From contig JAXBDG010000003.1 of NCBI GenBank assembly GCA_036320915.1, positions 2,480,001 through 2,544,000 on the forward strand: DNA of 64,000 nt, in the 5' to 3' direction. The notes under the pieces are model-generated. The model had not been told where the DNA came from and did no database searches. It saw only the letters and a program-made list of their open reading frames with translations. Numbering within the stretch: position 1 is the first letter of the stretch; every line of letters begins with the position of its first letter. This DNA is from Linnemannia elongata (Eukaryota; Mortierellomycota; Mortierellomycetes; Mortierellales; Mortierellaceae). Both the position numbers and the translations under genes were made by a program. Below are positions 36,201 through 48,989 of the stretch, piece after piece.

Positions 36201-38761
36201 ATGGAGATCAACCCAGACCTTATGTACAAGCAAGGTCCCAACCTAGCCAACAAGCGTCCCAAGGTCTTAATCATCGGGGCTGGACTCGCAGGAATCACGC
36301 TCGCTATGTTGTTGGAGAGGACCAACATCCCCTACGAGATCTTTGAGCGCGCCGCGGCCGTCAAACCTCTCGGTAAATGGGCGTCCTGAACAACTCTTAT
36401 CACCTCACTTTTCTACTTTTATGTTGGTCGTGCGTTTTGTGGGTGGGACGAAAAATATATATTTTTTAACCCAGGAGAAAAGTCTCCGCTCCCGTGGGAC
36501 TCTGCGACTCTAACCTTCTTTTGCTCTGTCGTTACCTTAGGTTCTGCCATTTTTCTCAACTCGACAACGGCAAAGGTATTCAAGCAATGCGGCGTCTATG
36601 ATGAGCTGTTTGCTTCAGGCAAGATCACCCGCTGTATCCAGATTGCCAACGAGAACCGAGAAATTGAATACATCCTGGACTATGGTGAAGATGCTCTCAA
36701 AATGTATGGTCTCTCTCCTTTCATGCTCCTTTTTCTCTGCTTGTTTTACCCTACTGAATCAAGAGGGGGCAGAACACTTCAGCCAACTAAACGACCCTCC
36801 CCCTTTTTCAAATCCTTGCTGCTATCTTCTTACAGGTTTGGATCTCACGGCTATATCTTGTCGAGACCTAGGTTATACGAGATCCTTCTCGCTCAGGTTC
36901 CCAAGGAGCGATTCCACATGGGCAAGAAGATGCTCTCGATGGAGAACGGCGGTAACGGTGTTCTGGTCCGTTTCAGTGATGGAACCACAGAGGAAGGTGA
37001 TATCCTTGTCGGCGCAGATGGTGCATACAGTGCTGTCCGCCAAAACCTGTACGCCAAGTTAAAGAAACTCAACAAGCTGCCCAAGTCCGACGCCTTGCCA
37101 TTGCCGTACAGTACCACCTGCCTTGTAGGACAAACTCGTCCTCTCGATCCGGAAGACTTTCCAAACTTGAAGGAGAAGACGTGCCAGTTCATTCGTATCC
37201 TTGGAGACCACAAGCCTTACACTGTACGTTTCCCTCTGTCCTTTTGGCGTTGATTTTTATTTTTGCAAAAGGCTAAGAAACCCAATGCAAAATCTCTCTT
37301 TTTCGTTTTTGGAGCGAACGATGAGTGTTCCCCGAGCTACAACTCGAAAATACAAAACGTGTTTTCTCAATAAGTAACCATCGAATTACTCTACAATTCT
37401 CGGATATAGTGGACTTTTTTCACGACGGCAGCTAATACTGTTTGCTTCAGTATTATCGAATTCCTCGACGAAGAAACAAGGAAACTTAGCGACACCTTCC
37501 GCACGTCCGAGTGGGGTACCGATGCGGCTGGAGCGATGATTGAGCAGGTTAGACACCTCCCCATTATCAGCGGTGGCGACAAGATTACCACTGTTGGTGA
37601 CCTCATCGATTTGACTCCTAGGGAATATGTTTCCAAGGTTGTGTATGAGGAAAAGTTGTTCAAGACGTGGCATCATATGCGGACAGTCCTTATTGGTGAT
37701 GGTAACGTTTCAATGTTGCTTTCTGAGTGCTGGTATCAATCGGATTGTCTGCTGGCAAGGAAGAAAGGACAATAATCTAACTTAAAGCCCAATCCCTCTG
37801 TTTTTCCTTACTTTCGTTGTGCCAAACCTTGTGCTCACCAGCCTGCCACAAGGTAACAAACATTTACATCTTTCCATCCCAACGTTATTTTTTTGTTATC
37901 AGCGACAATCAAATCAAACCAAACACTGACTCAATCCTTTGTGAATGTTTGTTTGTTTTTTTTTCTCTGTCTGTGTACCTTAGCTAAACCCTGCTGGCGG
38001 TTCCGGCGCAGCGAATGCCATCCATGACGCCGTTACACTCGCCAACTACATCAATGCCCTCCCCACCCAGCCCAGCGTAGAGGACATTCACAGAGCATTC
38101 AAGGACTACAAGCGTGAGCGCATCCCCTGGGTCACCGAAGCGTTCGAATCCAGCGCGATTTTTAGGACCATGGTGGAAACGGTAAGTTATGGACTTTTCT
38201 TGTGGTCTCAGAGTGGGGAAGGGCTGCTTTGTTTGTTGTCGGGAGAAAAGGAAAAAGTGCTCTCAAACACTCACCGTGCATGATCTTTTTCTTTTCTTTT
38301 CATTCGATTGAGAGTAGGGTATCAAGGCCAAGATGGTTCGATATGTGTCCAAGAACATGCCATCCTTTATGAATCGCAAAATGGCAAGTTCCTCTGAGAC
38401 AGTCCTTACTTTGTTTCTAACTGCTGCAATGGTAGCTGTTCAACGAAAGCTAAAACTGATTGGTTTCAATTCATATACATACACACAGCTCGTCCGCATG
38501 GCCATCAACCAACCTCAATGCTCTTTCTTGCCCCTGATCGACGACGCGGGTACGCACAAGTCGGCCAAACAACCGAGTGTGGCCCAAACACTCAAAATGA
38601 TTGAAGAGAACAAGAAGCGGGATGATGCCAATGCTAAAAAGAAGACAGCGCAACGCGCCAAACAGTTTGCGTTAGCAGAAAAGGACAGAGAGGAGAGAGC
38701 AGAAGAAATCGCACAGGCCAAGGCCGAGATGGCGGCGGCATCTGGGGTTCGACTATCTTAG
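36201..38761 (+). CDS. FAD-dependent monooxygenase, paralogue E
   Basis: Eight exons: 36201-36372, 36541-36703, 36836-37223, 37410-37701, 37842-37852, 37984-38181, 38318-38383, 38489-38761; 520 aa. Canonical motifs: VLIIGAGLAGITLAMLLE with EIFERA; LVGADGAYSAVRQN; LVGQTRPLDPED; VLIGDACHK; LNPAGGSGAANAIHDA. Exon 2 is one codon longer than in sisters. The last intron uses a GC donor (ATG|GCAAGT) and is 105 nt with no in-frame stop, so retention would simply add 35 residues; F has a GT intron at the same place, which supports splicing. The C-terminus is a charged Lys/Glu/Ala helix. Closest in layout to F. Confidence 0.88.
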
Positions 38762-39399
38762 GGAGGAAAGAAGGGCTATATATAGAGGACTAAGAGTTGG
38801 AATCGGCAACTTGAGTATAGATTTACCAACTTCTTTACGTTCATTAATAGCTTTAATATTATAATACTCTCGACAGTCATCTTTTGTAATTTGGGCATGT
38901 TGCTGCTCGATGAAGGTCATGAACTGGAGGAGGATGTTGTTAAACACAAAGTAAGCAGCGGAGCCCCCAGGTCTTGCTTTAGTCGTTGAGTGCATGTGTC
39001 AGGCATGGAGGCGGGGGCGGCGGGGAGAGATGAAGCCAATGAGGGTGAGTGAGTGTATTTGGGTCTCTTTCATGTTTGTTTCCTTCCGTGGAGGAGCATC
39101 AAGTGTGCTCTCATCCACCACATTTCCATTCCCACATTTTTCGTTCTGAGCAGGGGATGGAAAGAAAGAGGAAATCACAAAAAAACAAGAGTACCCTTCG
39201 CTCGTCGCGGGCCTGTCTCCTTTCTTCCTTTATCCTTCTTCTTCGCACCACTCAAAAGCAAAACCACAACTCTTTCTTCCTTTTCGCGAGTGACACCATC
39301 TGTGGCAACTCTTTCTCTCATACATTCAGACCAACCCCCTTCCCTCATTCACTGTCCATTCACCTCTGTCATTACATCCCATAACCTTATTTCAACACC
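38762..39399. other. Intergenic between paralogues E and F
   Basis: No gene seen. The last 200 bases are pyrimidine-rich leader of F. Confidence 0.5.
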
Positions 39400-41930
39400 A
39401 TGTCAACAACGACATCAGCCAAGACCCACCCAGGGACAACAGAACCTTCGACTCGTCCAAAAGTCCTTATTGTTGGAGCGGGTATAGGAGGGATGACATT
39501 GGGGATGTTATTGACCAAGGCTGGGGTGCCTTTCGACATCTATGAACGCGCCGCTGCTGTGAAACCTCTTGGTATGCTTTTCTCTGCGATAGCCAGCCGT
39601 TGATCAAATCAAAAGAAGAGGTGTCAGAAAGTCAGACTTTTAAGCATCATCTGCACAGGAACCATCACTTCAGGAACCATCAGTCTATAACTATCACCAA
39701 GCAGAAACATGAGAGGAAATGACATACCAATACTGCTTGATGATAATCAGTTGATACGAAGCATATTCCCTCTACCTTCCCTTCCCTCGTTCACCAAGTA
39801 ACATTGCTCGCTTAACTCGTTCTTCTTCCCTTCCCCCTTCCAATAGGCTCAGCGCTCTTCTTAAACCCTACGACGGCAAAAATCTTCAAACAGTGCAACA
39901 TATGGGACGAAATCATGAATATCTGCAAGTTCACCGGGAAGATCCAAGTCGGAAACGAGCAGCGCGAAATCGAATACAGTATGGACTTTCCTAACCAAAT
40001 CGAGATGTAAGACCTCCTGCTTGTCTTTTTTTGTATCGTCCATCCACCACTCACGCCGTACTTGTTTTTCATGCCTCCGCATCTCCGTCGAAGTGGCTCT
40101 TGTATGATATATACTTGTCCTTCTCTCCCTCCGCTTCTAATTTCACGTTGTTTGTTTTATTTTTTGTCAATAGGTTCGGATCCAGGGGCTACATTGTCGC
40201 ACGCCCGATGCTCTACGACATCCTCCTCCGTGAAGTCCCCAAGGAGCGCTTTCACATGAACAAAAAGGTCACAGCCGTCACCCAAACCGACGATGGCGTT
40301 GTGCTTCACTTTGCCGACAACACCACAGCCAGTGGCGACATCCTTGTAGGAGCAGATGGCGCTTACAGTACGATCCGTCAATGTATTTACAACGATCTTA
40401 GGACAGAGGGTCGCCTTTTGCCATCGGACGATGTGCCGTTGCCGTATAGTAATGTACAACTTGTGGGTCAGACTCGGCCACTGGATCCTGCTGATTTCCC
40501 GAATCTGAGTATTTCTGATAGTCAATTCATTCGTATCCTTGGCGACAACAAGCCATATTCAGTAAGTTTTCTTTTGTCCCCCTTTTTTTCATTGGTTTAC
40601 TTTGATCGTACTTGGGTGAAGCATTTGCAAGATCTGTATTGTGTGAGCCGTCTATGGATTGTGTAAAACGCTTTTTCTCAAAGAAAAAAGAAACCCCCCC
40701 CCCCCCATTGTTTCCCTTCTACGCTTCTCAAACATAGTGGACATACTTCACAACAGCACAAAACACAGTTTGTTATGGTGTTACCAAATTCCTATCGACA
40801 ACATCCTGCAAACAAGGCGACGACTACAAAAATTCCGAGTGGGGTCCAGAGGCAGCTGAAGCCATGTGTGCAGAGGTGCGAGATTTCCCCATTATCAGTG
40901 GCGGCGACAAGATCACGACTGTTGGAGACTTGATCGATTTGACGCCCAAGGATCTTATCTCGAAGGTTATGTTGGAGGAGAAGGTGTTTGAGACCTGGCA
41001 TCATAAGCGTGTTGCTCTGATGGGCGATGGTAAGTTACTCTGCTCTGGATCTCTTTTCTTTCCCATCAATCGGCGCCAAAACGGAAGGGCATTATTTTTA
41101 ACTCCTTTTTTCGATCTTGTCGTATGTATTCTTCATTGCTAGCTTGTCATAAGGTATAGTTCCTCATTACCTGTCACCCACTACATCGTTGCTGGATACT
41201 AAAAGAGACACGCCATTAACCTCCCAACCTCCATGCAATTAATTACCACCATAGATTAACCCTTCAGGAGGTTCAGGAGCAAACAATGCGATGCACGACG
41301 CGATCACATTAGCCAACTGGCTAAACGTCCTCCCCGATACCCCCACGACCGCTGAAATCGAGCACGCGTTTGAAAAGTACAGGGAAGAGCGTTTACCTTG
41401 GGTTAAGCAAGCCTATGATTCAAGTCTTATCTTCAAGGTCATGATCGAGGCAGTAAGAAAACTCTTTTGTGCTTTTGCGACTGTTGCATGGGTTGATCTC
41501 TTTTTTTGAGCGAATTGAGCTGCGCGAGGTTGACAGAGCTAACATGGCCATGTGTTTGTATGGTGTTTTTAATTTGTTCATTAGAACTTTAAAGCGTACT
41601 TGGTCAAACTGGTCTCCAAGTACATGCCCTCCTGGATCACACGCAAAATGGTACAGTGTCACATCCATCCAGCTGATCCGTGTTCCTTTCTTAATACGCT
41701 CAACCTTGTACTATAACTCCTTTCTCCTTCTTCACTCTGTGTGTGCTCCACTCGTTTCTTAGGCGATTCGGATGTCAATCAACCAACCTCAAGTCAGCTT
41801 CTTACCTCCTGCCGAGTACCATGGTTCAATCCAACCGGCGCCTCAAGCCAGTTATGAAGAAACGTTAGCGATTCTTCAGGAACGTGCAGCAAAGACGAAT
41901 ACCGGAGAGTCAGTCGCTGCTGCTGTGTAG
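39400..41930 (+). CDS. FAD-dependent monooxygenase, paralogue F
   Basis: Eight exons: 39400-39571, 39847-40006, 40174-40561, 40738-41029, 41143-41153, 41255-41452, 41585-41650, 41763-41930; 484 aa. Motifs: VLIVGAGIGGMTLGMLL with DIYERA; LVGADGAYSTIRQC; LVGQTRPLDPAD; ALMGDACHK; INPSGGSGANNAMHDA. Shares with E the extra phase-0 intron after the (N/T)RKM position, absent from A, B, C and C', so E and F form a subgroup. Intron 1 (275 nt) holds a 19-nt word also present at 54452-54470. It is convergent with eIF3i, 434 bp between stop codons. Confidence 0.89.
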
Positions 41931-42364
41931 ATAATGTCTTTTTTTTCACCTTGATAAAAAAAAAAGACTACACCGTGAAGGACACGTTTCACGAATGTAT
42001 AGTCCCACAATTTTGCCTTTGAATTACATGCCCAACCGTTCAAAGACCAGCACCAAGATAATATGCACAGAACACTACAGGTCATCGAAGAGAGACGGCA
42101 GATCCAAGAAGCGAACGCGCCAACCCTTTGAAGGACCGCCACCAATCGTCTTCAGTAGACACAAATAACAATACCACAAAGGACCCTTTCTACAAGACCA
42201 ACATGTTGATGAATGCTACAATCCCACATAAAGTGTATATGTATTACGTCAAAAACAATTTTTTTCTGTATGCAAAAAAAAAGACGCAACAGAAAAACGC
42301 CAACGACCTCTACTTCTCTCGCTGCCTCACTACTTCAACCTCAATGTTCCAAAAATCAACTGAC
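41931..42364. other. Convergent intergenic region
   Basis: Shared 3' region between F (plus) and eIF3i (minus). No gene seen. Confidence 0.5.
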
Positions 42365-44554
42365 TTAGATCTGGAACTTGAAGGTAAAGAAATCATCGTC
42401 AAAGTGGTGAACACGGACATAACCATCCTCTCCACCACTGGCAAAGGAGCGACCATCGGGGTGGATGGCAATGGTGTTGATGGGTCCGAAATGTCCACGG
42501 ACACGTCCAACCTCCTCCTCGAGGATCTTGTGCCAGAATCGGCACTCGAATTTACCCTGTCGGCTGCTGGTCGTTGTGACATCCATGGCCTCCTGTCCTC
42601 CTCCGACAACAACAAACTCCTGGTGCTTGGGCATGATGGCTGCAGAGTTGAGGGGGGTGTCGGTGGTGTATGTCTTGAGAACCTCCAATGACTCGGTCTC
42701 GAGAATCTTGGCAGACTTGTCCTTGGATGCAGTGATGAAGTAGGTGCGGTCGGCGGACATCTGCAAGTCAGTCAAAGTCAACTCGTGAACCTTGTTGGTG
42801 CTGATGCACTGTCCAGACTGTTGTTTTGTAGTTGTGTTTGTTGTTTCCATAGAGTTATGGTAGTTTGAGTGTATCCAGTATTATAAAAGTACAAATAGAA
42901 ATAAAAATATATCAATTAGTTAGAAATGAACTGGAAGACGGTCCAAGAGTACAAATCAACGACATGTAAATGAAAGTGTGGGTTACCTTAGGGTCGATCA
43001 AGGCGACGGATCCGTTCTCGCGACCAGCAACAATGTATCTGTTAAGAGCACCCCATGCGGCGACGGTGATCTTGGGGCCCTCGGGGTGGAAGTTGTAGAC
43101 GGGCTCAGACGAGACTATTTCATCACAAGAAAACTTGGGTCAGCCATTGGGATCAAAATAATAATAACACTTCTGTAGCTCAAGAAAAACGAAAGAGGCA
43201 CTGTAAAATATGTCATAGAACATACCGGTCTCAGTGGTACCGTTCTCAACGCTGAAGATCTGAAGGGTGGCGGGGTAACCCATACGGGGCTCAGTGACGA
43301 TGAGGACCAACTTGTCATCCTCGGAGAACTGGACGCATCTGACGGCGGTGTTGAACTCCCACGACTTTAAGCACTTTCCGTTCGAGACATCCCAGAGCTT
43401 GGCAGTGTTGTCTGCCGATCCAGAGACCAAAAGAGTGCTCGAGGCTAGTAGGTTGTAAGAAGGGAATCGGGTTCTTGGTGAGTTCTTTAGTTCCTCTCCC
43501 TTGAGGTATAACAAGGGTCGGCTGCCATGTTGCGTGCTATTGCTTCCTTGAGTGCCTTCCCAACAGTCCATATGAAGCAGAGCCAACAGGCTGCTTGGTT
43601 TCCTACGTCTCCGTCCCTTTTCTTCGTGAGTTCTTTAGATCACCCATCAGACGTACAGCCAACAAGGCCGCTTATCCTGCTGCGTCCCCATATTGCATTT
43701 CTCATTACTGCGGGAAAGATAGTCTTCTCCTCGGTTTGACTGCGCCATGTCCAGTGAGGTGATGCTGTTATCCTTTCCTCGGCACCTTATGAAATCCTCC
43801 TTTGCCTTCCCGTTCCTGTCCCTGTCCCTGCCATGTCCTGATTGAATCGATAACGTTTTGTTCTAATACAATGGCCTTCGACATATCCGCAACGAAGAAC
43901 CCATGTCCATTGTCTAATGGATACTGGTTTCTAGTACGGTGAGTTGCTTGTCCCAAAGTGTTAAAGGAGACTTACAGTTGACATCAACGGTCCAGACAGC
44001 ACCAACGTGTCCCTCGTATGTGCCGAGACGCTCTCCGTTGTGGGAGAACCAGGCATTGACGACATGATCCTTGGACACGGAAAAGAGCAAATCTCCCTCG
44101 CGGTTGTACTTGATTTGCGTCAACGAACGCTCGTGACCCTGAAGAAGAATGGGACGCTATTGACGTTCAAGAAAGGGGGAGTAGGAGGTGTCGGTTAGGG
44201 AAGGTGTTGATAATAGGTAGTGTGCGTGTATATTGTTGATGTGTGTGGTTCCTGGTTCCTGGGTGTGTAGATCTGTTATTTTTTGCGAGAGCCATCATCG
44301 AGTGGTTGTAGGACTGTTGGACGAAGAAGGGGTGTGAAGGACGGGTGTTCTAGGTGGTGCAACTGTCTGTGTTTGAATAACGAGGTGAGAGTGTTTTGTC
44401 GTTTGTTGGCGAGAGAGGGAGGAGCAAGTGTCGAGGTGTGGGGTTGCATGGTTCTCATGGGAGTATGTGTGGGTTGCAAGCTGTTTTTGATGAGCGGCTT
44501 CCTGATGGCTGCCTTGAGACAGGAAGTGTGTGCAGTTTGTCAGTTCAGTACCAT
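42365..44554 (-). CDS. TIF34: Translation initiation factor eIF3 subunit I (WD40)
   Basis: Read on the minus strand: a start ATG that forms the end of exon 1 (44554-44552, followed by GTACTG), then 44156-43976, 43444-43226, 43114-42987, 42817-42365. Phases all fit and give 327 aa, the usual length of eIF3i. Seen: [20 protein letters not shown] at the N-terminus, [83 protein letters not shown] and [19 protein letters not shown]. Seven WD40 repeats form a propeller within the eIF3 b-g-i module. The first exon, contributing only the ATG across a 395-nt intron, is inferred from frame logic and is the least sure part; the other exons are firm. Confidence 0.9.
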
Positions 44555-45340
44555 GGCTGAATGTGAAGTCTGTTGGTTGGTGAAGAAGAAAGAGGCAAGA
44601 GTCTTGACTGGAAGGCATAAAAATATTTGCAACAACAACAGACACAGGGGGAACAATCGAAGGGGACTGCTAACTCATGCGATCATGATCTATTACCACG
44701 ACATCATTTCACTAAATCTCATCACGTGATAAAAGAAACTCAGGAACGCGAGAAAAGAAAGAGGCGTACAACAGCTATGCATCAATCTTCTCTACTGCAT
44801 GAATCAGTGTCACCCTCTTCTTCCTCTTCCGCTTCCTCTTCGTCACCGGCATTGCTTACATACAATGATACAAGACATCCTGCAACCACTTGGAAGGACA
44901 CCTTCAAGTGTAGTGGGTTAATTGACTAGGTCAGATAAAGTTCGTACGCACTTCTTCCTGTGCCTGAATTAACAACAACATTCAGGCACGCTCCTTGGGC
45001 TGGACCCTACCGAGCAGTGCGGTCATTGATTTCAATCTTTTTTGTTTGTTTGTGGATTGGTCAACGTTCTCTATCTCTTTCTTACTCGATCATTGTTTTT
45101 ATTTGTGTTCCCAGACGAGGTCATTGTTCCCTCATTGTTTACTCCTCCTTGTCCTTCTCTATATTCAATATCCTCCCCCCTCTGACCTCATTCACTTTCA
45201 CTTTCAGTCTCTTCAGGAACAGAGAACCGTTACTTGAATTAAAGCGAAATCTTTTTTCTATTTTCTCTTCTTCTTTCCTCCAACGTCCTCATCCTCCTTA
45301 CCTTCATTACAATAGTTCATCTATCTCATACCCTAATATC
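44555..45340. other. Divergent promoter region, eIF3i and GH17
   Basis: About 790 bp between two divergently transcribed genes; CT-rich on the plus strand from about 45045. No gene seen. Confidence 0.5.
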
Positions 45341-47036
45341 ATGACTCTTCACGACCATAATACCAACGACCACACGCACGTATGCGACGAAGATGAGACT
45401 GACGACTATGGCTACAACCGCGACGCTTCCTACGCCACCCACTCGACTCCTCACCAACGACATCATGCAACCGCCAAAACGAGCAATGTAGGAGGCGCAG
45501 AGCCTGAGAAGATCAATAGATCGAACACAACGAGAAGGGTGCTGTTGGTGGTTGCAGTGTTGGTTGTTTTGGCGGTGGCGGGCGTTCTTGCGTGGTACTT
45601 TGCGGTCTACAAAAAGAACCATGATAATGACAGAGGTGATGGTCTGACTGGTGGTAAGGGAGGCGGGTCAAAGGGAGGGCCCAACTCCGATGTGGGCGAT
45701 GGTACAGCTGGACTAGGTGCCTCCAGTAAGTGCCTTTCTTATTGTTCTTTATGTGGATATTTGCGGACATGATGGGGAGTGGGAAGAGGCATGCTGACAT
45801 TCTGTTGAAGTTGAAGTTGAAAGGAAGACGAAGGGCGGGGCGCCAGATCGGTTGAGAGCAATGCCTTCCATTGATCCGCTTTCGCATCCATTTGATCAAT
45901 CCATGGCCTTTTCTTGCTGATCCTTATATTTTACTTACGGCATGGATCCGCTTTACAACGTCAACTGATTTAACCCTTTCCTTCTTTTCTTTTACTCTAC
46001 AAACAATCATCGCAGTCGTATCACCAAATGGAACGGTTATCTCGAATGACCCGCACAAACTGAAACGCGTCTTTTATGGCATGGCCTACGTGCCTCTCAA
46101 TGCTCAACTGCCTAACTGCTACAACACCCAACAGTCCGTCGACAATGAGCTCCTCCTACTTGTCCAGGCAACAAAACGCGTCCGACTCTACGGTACAGAT
46201 TGCAACGCCCTCCGATACACCATCGACGCCATCCAACGTCTCAACCTCGACCTTCAAGTCGTTGTCGGCATCTGGATCGACAAAGATACTGCCACCTTTA
46301 CTCGCCAGACGGAGGAGTTTTATGCTGTTGTAGCTAAGTATGGATGGGCGAATATTATTGGCGTCTCGGTCGGAAACGAGGTCATGTTTGACCAAGTCGA
46401 GCCGTTGCCGAACCTGATAGCCCAGATCACGTCGGTCAAGAACAAGGTCGTACAATTGGGGCACCCTGAGATCCCTGTTTTCACTTCAGATCTGGAGGGT
46501 GCTAACCGACCACCGCTGACTAACCAGGAGGACCTTGCTGGCGTCAACCTGCACCCTTTCTTTTCTGGTGTCCCTGTTGACACGGCTGCCTCCTGGTTCT
46601 GGACCTATTTGAATAACACTGTCACCCCTGCCGTCCAACAAGGAAACGAAAAAGCCATCCCCCTCTGGATCACTGAAGTCGGTTGGCCCACCTTCCCCGC
46701 CACCGGCAACACCAGTACGTCCCTATTCTTCTCTTTTTCCCTCTCCGCGCTATTGCATTGAGTGGGATCATTTGAACCCTGCCACACATACTAATCGTGT
46801 TCTTTCTCTATCTTGTCTTGAGCATAGACGCATCAATCCCGTCGATCCCCAATTTGCAAAAGTTTGTTGATACATGGCTGTGTGATGCCAATGCCAAGAA
46901 CCTGCCGTACTACTTTTTCGAATTCTTTGATGCCCCCTGGAAAATCTGGCCCGGATCGGCTGTTGAAGGGTTCTGGGGTCTCTTGACCATCGACAAGCGT
47001 CTTAAAGTCGAGCTCCCCGACTGTCTCGCTAACTAG
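45341..47036 (+). CDS. GH17 beta-1,3-glucanase with N-terminal signal anchor
   Basis: Three exons: 45341-45725, 46016-46714, 46828-47036; 430 aa. A hydrophilic His/Asp-rich cytosolic part (about 67 aa) precedes one membrane span (VLLVVAVLVVLAVAGVLAWY), then a Gly-rich linker and the catalytic domain, so a type II membrane protein facing the wall. GH17 hallmarks: VFYGMAYVPLNAQLPNC; RVRLYGTDCNAL; GVSVGNEVMF (acid/base Glu); LWITEVGWPTFP (nucleophile Glu); YYFFEFFDAPWK near the end. It would cleave or transglycosylate beta-1,3-glucan, as in the Scw/Bgl2/EglC group. All expected catalytic residues are present. Confidence 0.92.
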
Positions 47037-47263
47037 TCCTATTCATCCTCTAGTCAATTTCGTTCTCACTTTTAGTGTTATCTTCTCAATGAAATCTTCT
47101 CACCATGCCATGTACCTCTTTCTGGATGCAGTGTGTCGTAAAAGCCACAATTGTCATTTCACCAACTCTATTTCTTCCACTCTCTCCCCCTCTCTGACCG
47201 GCGTTCCTTTTCTCTTTTCTCATCACGCCCTCTTCACCCATCACCAACCAACCAACAACCAAA

Positions 47264-48989
47264 ATGCCAGAATCGCCAGCCCTCTACCCAAAGCTCGAAT
47301 CCTACGACCAAGGATTCCTCAAGGTCTCCTCCCTCCACACTGTCTACTATGAGCAGTCTGGAAACCCCTCCGGAAAGCCAGTCATCTACCTCCATGGTGG
47401 TCCCGGTGGTGGAGTCTCTTCCCACGACCGTCGTTACTTTGACCCTTCAGTGTACAGGATCATCCTCTTGGACCAGCGCGGAGCAGGCAAATCGACTCCT
47501 ACGGCTTGTTTGGAGGATAACACGACTTGGGCGTTGGTGGAGGATATTGAGAAGTTGAGAGAGCATCTCCAGATTGAGAAGTGGGTTGTCTTTGGCGGTT
47601 CTTGGGGAAGCACACTCAGGTAACCAAGCAAGGATAATTCTTGTCAATTGGATATTGGGGAGGGAGAGAGATGGGGCAATTGATGGCTGTTGGTTGTACG
47701 TGTGTGTGTGGCAATTGCTTGTTCTGTGTTTGTGGGAACAGAGAATGCTACTCGAAGGTTCTTTTTTTCCCAGGAAGTAAGAACGAGAGCAGCGGCGTTA
47801 CCAAAAGAGGAGTCGATCCCTCTCTCTGTCTCCTAGTAGCGTGAGAAACAATAATGGATTTTTTTAGGTCAACAAGGATAGTGGGGCTGGGTTTGGATAA
47901 GAACAAAAAAAAAAACGAAGGACCAACAAACGCCCTTGAGGAATGACGCGATTGCTGGAACTCACACTTTGCTCCTTTGCTGTTTTCATAACCCTCGATT
48001 AGCTTGGTGTATGCTCAGGAACACCCTTCCCGTGTCAAGGCCTTGATCCTCCGCGGTATCTTCATGTTGCGTCAGTCCGAGCTTAGATGGTTCTACGAGC
48101 ACGGTGGTGCCTCCAACATCTTCCCCGGTATGTTTTCGTCTCCATTATTGTTGCCTTCTGCACCTTTTCTGTTTCTACTTGTCTTTACTTTGTATTTGTC
48201 AGGTTGTAGAGTCAGTGATCGTCAGGAATAAGGGACAGGACGACACAATGGTCATGGACAAACAAGGAGCAGGAACACAATACAGCAACAGACGATTGAT
48301 CATGGACAATCATCGTCTCTAATATCAGTTATGAAACAATCAATCATTCAACAACAACAACAATCAGAAAGCAACAAAAAATCGATACCGAACAATCGAC
48401 CATGTATTCCATTCTCCTACAACAACAACAACAAACACAACTAAACAACATTGAAAGACTGACCATCGACCCCCTCCTTATCTTTCACAAAAAAAAACAA
48501 CAATCAATAGACGCATGGGACGAGTACGTCAAGCCTATCCCCGAGAACGAGCGCGACAACTTTATCGCCGCCTACCACAAGCGTCTCACCGGCTCGGACG
48601 AGGAAGAGCGCATCCGCTGCGCAAAGGCCTGGTCGACCTGGGAGTGCTCCACCTCCAAGCTCTACGTCGACCCTGTCGAAGTCGCCAAGGCCTCCGAGGA
48701 TATTTGGGCTCTGGCTTTTGCTCGTATCGAATGCCACTACTTCTTTAACAAGGGTTTCTTTAAGACGGATGCTCATATCCTCGAGAACGTCGACAAGATC
48801 CGTCATATCCCTGCGACGATTGTTCAGGGTCGTTATGATGTCGTCTGCCCTGCAACTTCGGCTTGGGACTTGCACAAAGTCTGGCCCGAGGCTCAGTTTG
48901 AGTTTATGGCGGATGCAGGTCACTCTGCCAAGGAGCTCGCAACCACTGCTCGCCTTGTCCAGGCTGCCGACGAGTACAAGACTCTGTAA
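47264..48989 (+). CDS. Proline iminopeptidase (alpha/beta hydrolase, peptidase S33)
   Basis: Three exons: 47264-47619, 48003-48127, 48511-48989; 319 aa, normal for the family. Releases N-terminal proline from peptides; cytosolic, no signal peptide. Motifs: HGGPGGG oxyanion loop; LLDQRGAGKSTP; nucleophile elbow GGSWGSTLS (Ser); GRYDVVCP (Asp); AGHSA (His). The cap carries DAWDEYVKPIPENERDNF and WSTWECSTSKL, typical of bacterial-type prolyl aminopeptidases. Both introns are long for this window (383 nt each); the second is rich in CAA repeats. Same strand as GH17, 227 bp between genes. AATAAA at 49040. Confidence 0.93.

Noticed and set aside
10833..41930. Secondary-metabolite gene cluster
   Set aside because: No NRPS, PKS, terpene synthase, P450 or pathway regulator in the window; the permease alone does not support it.
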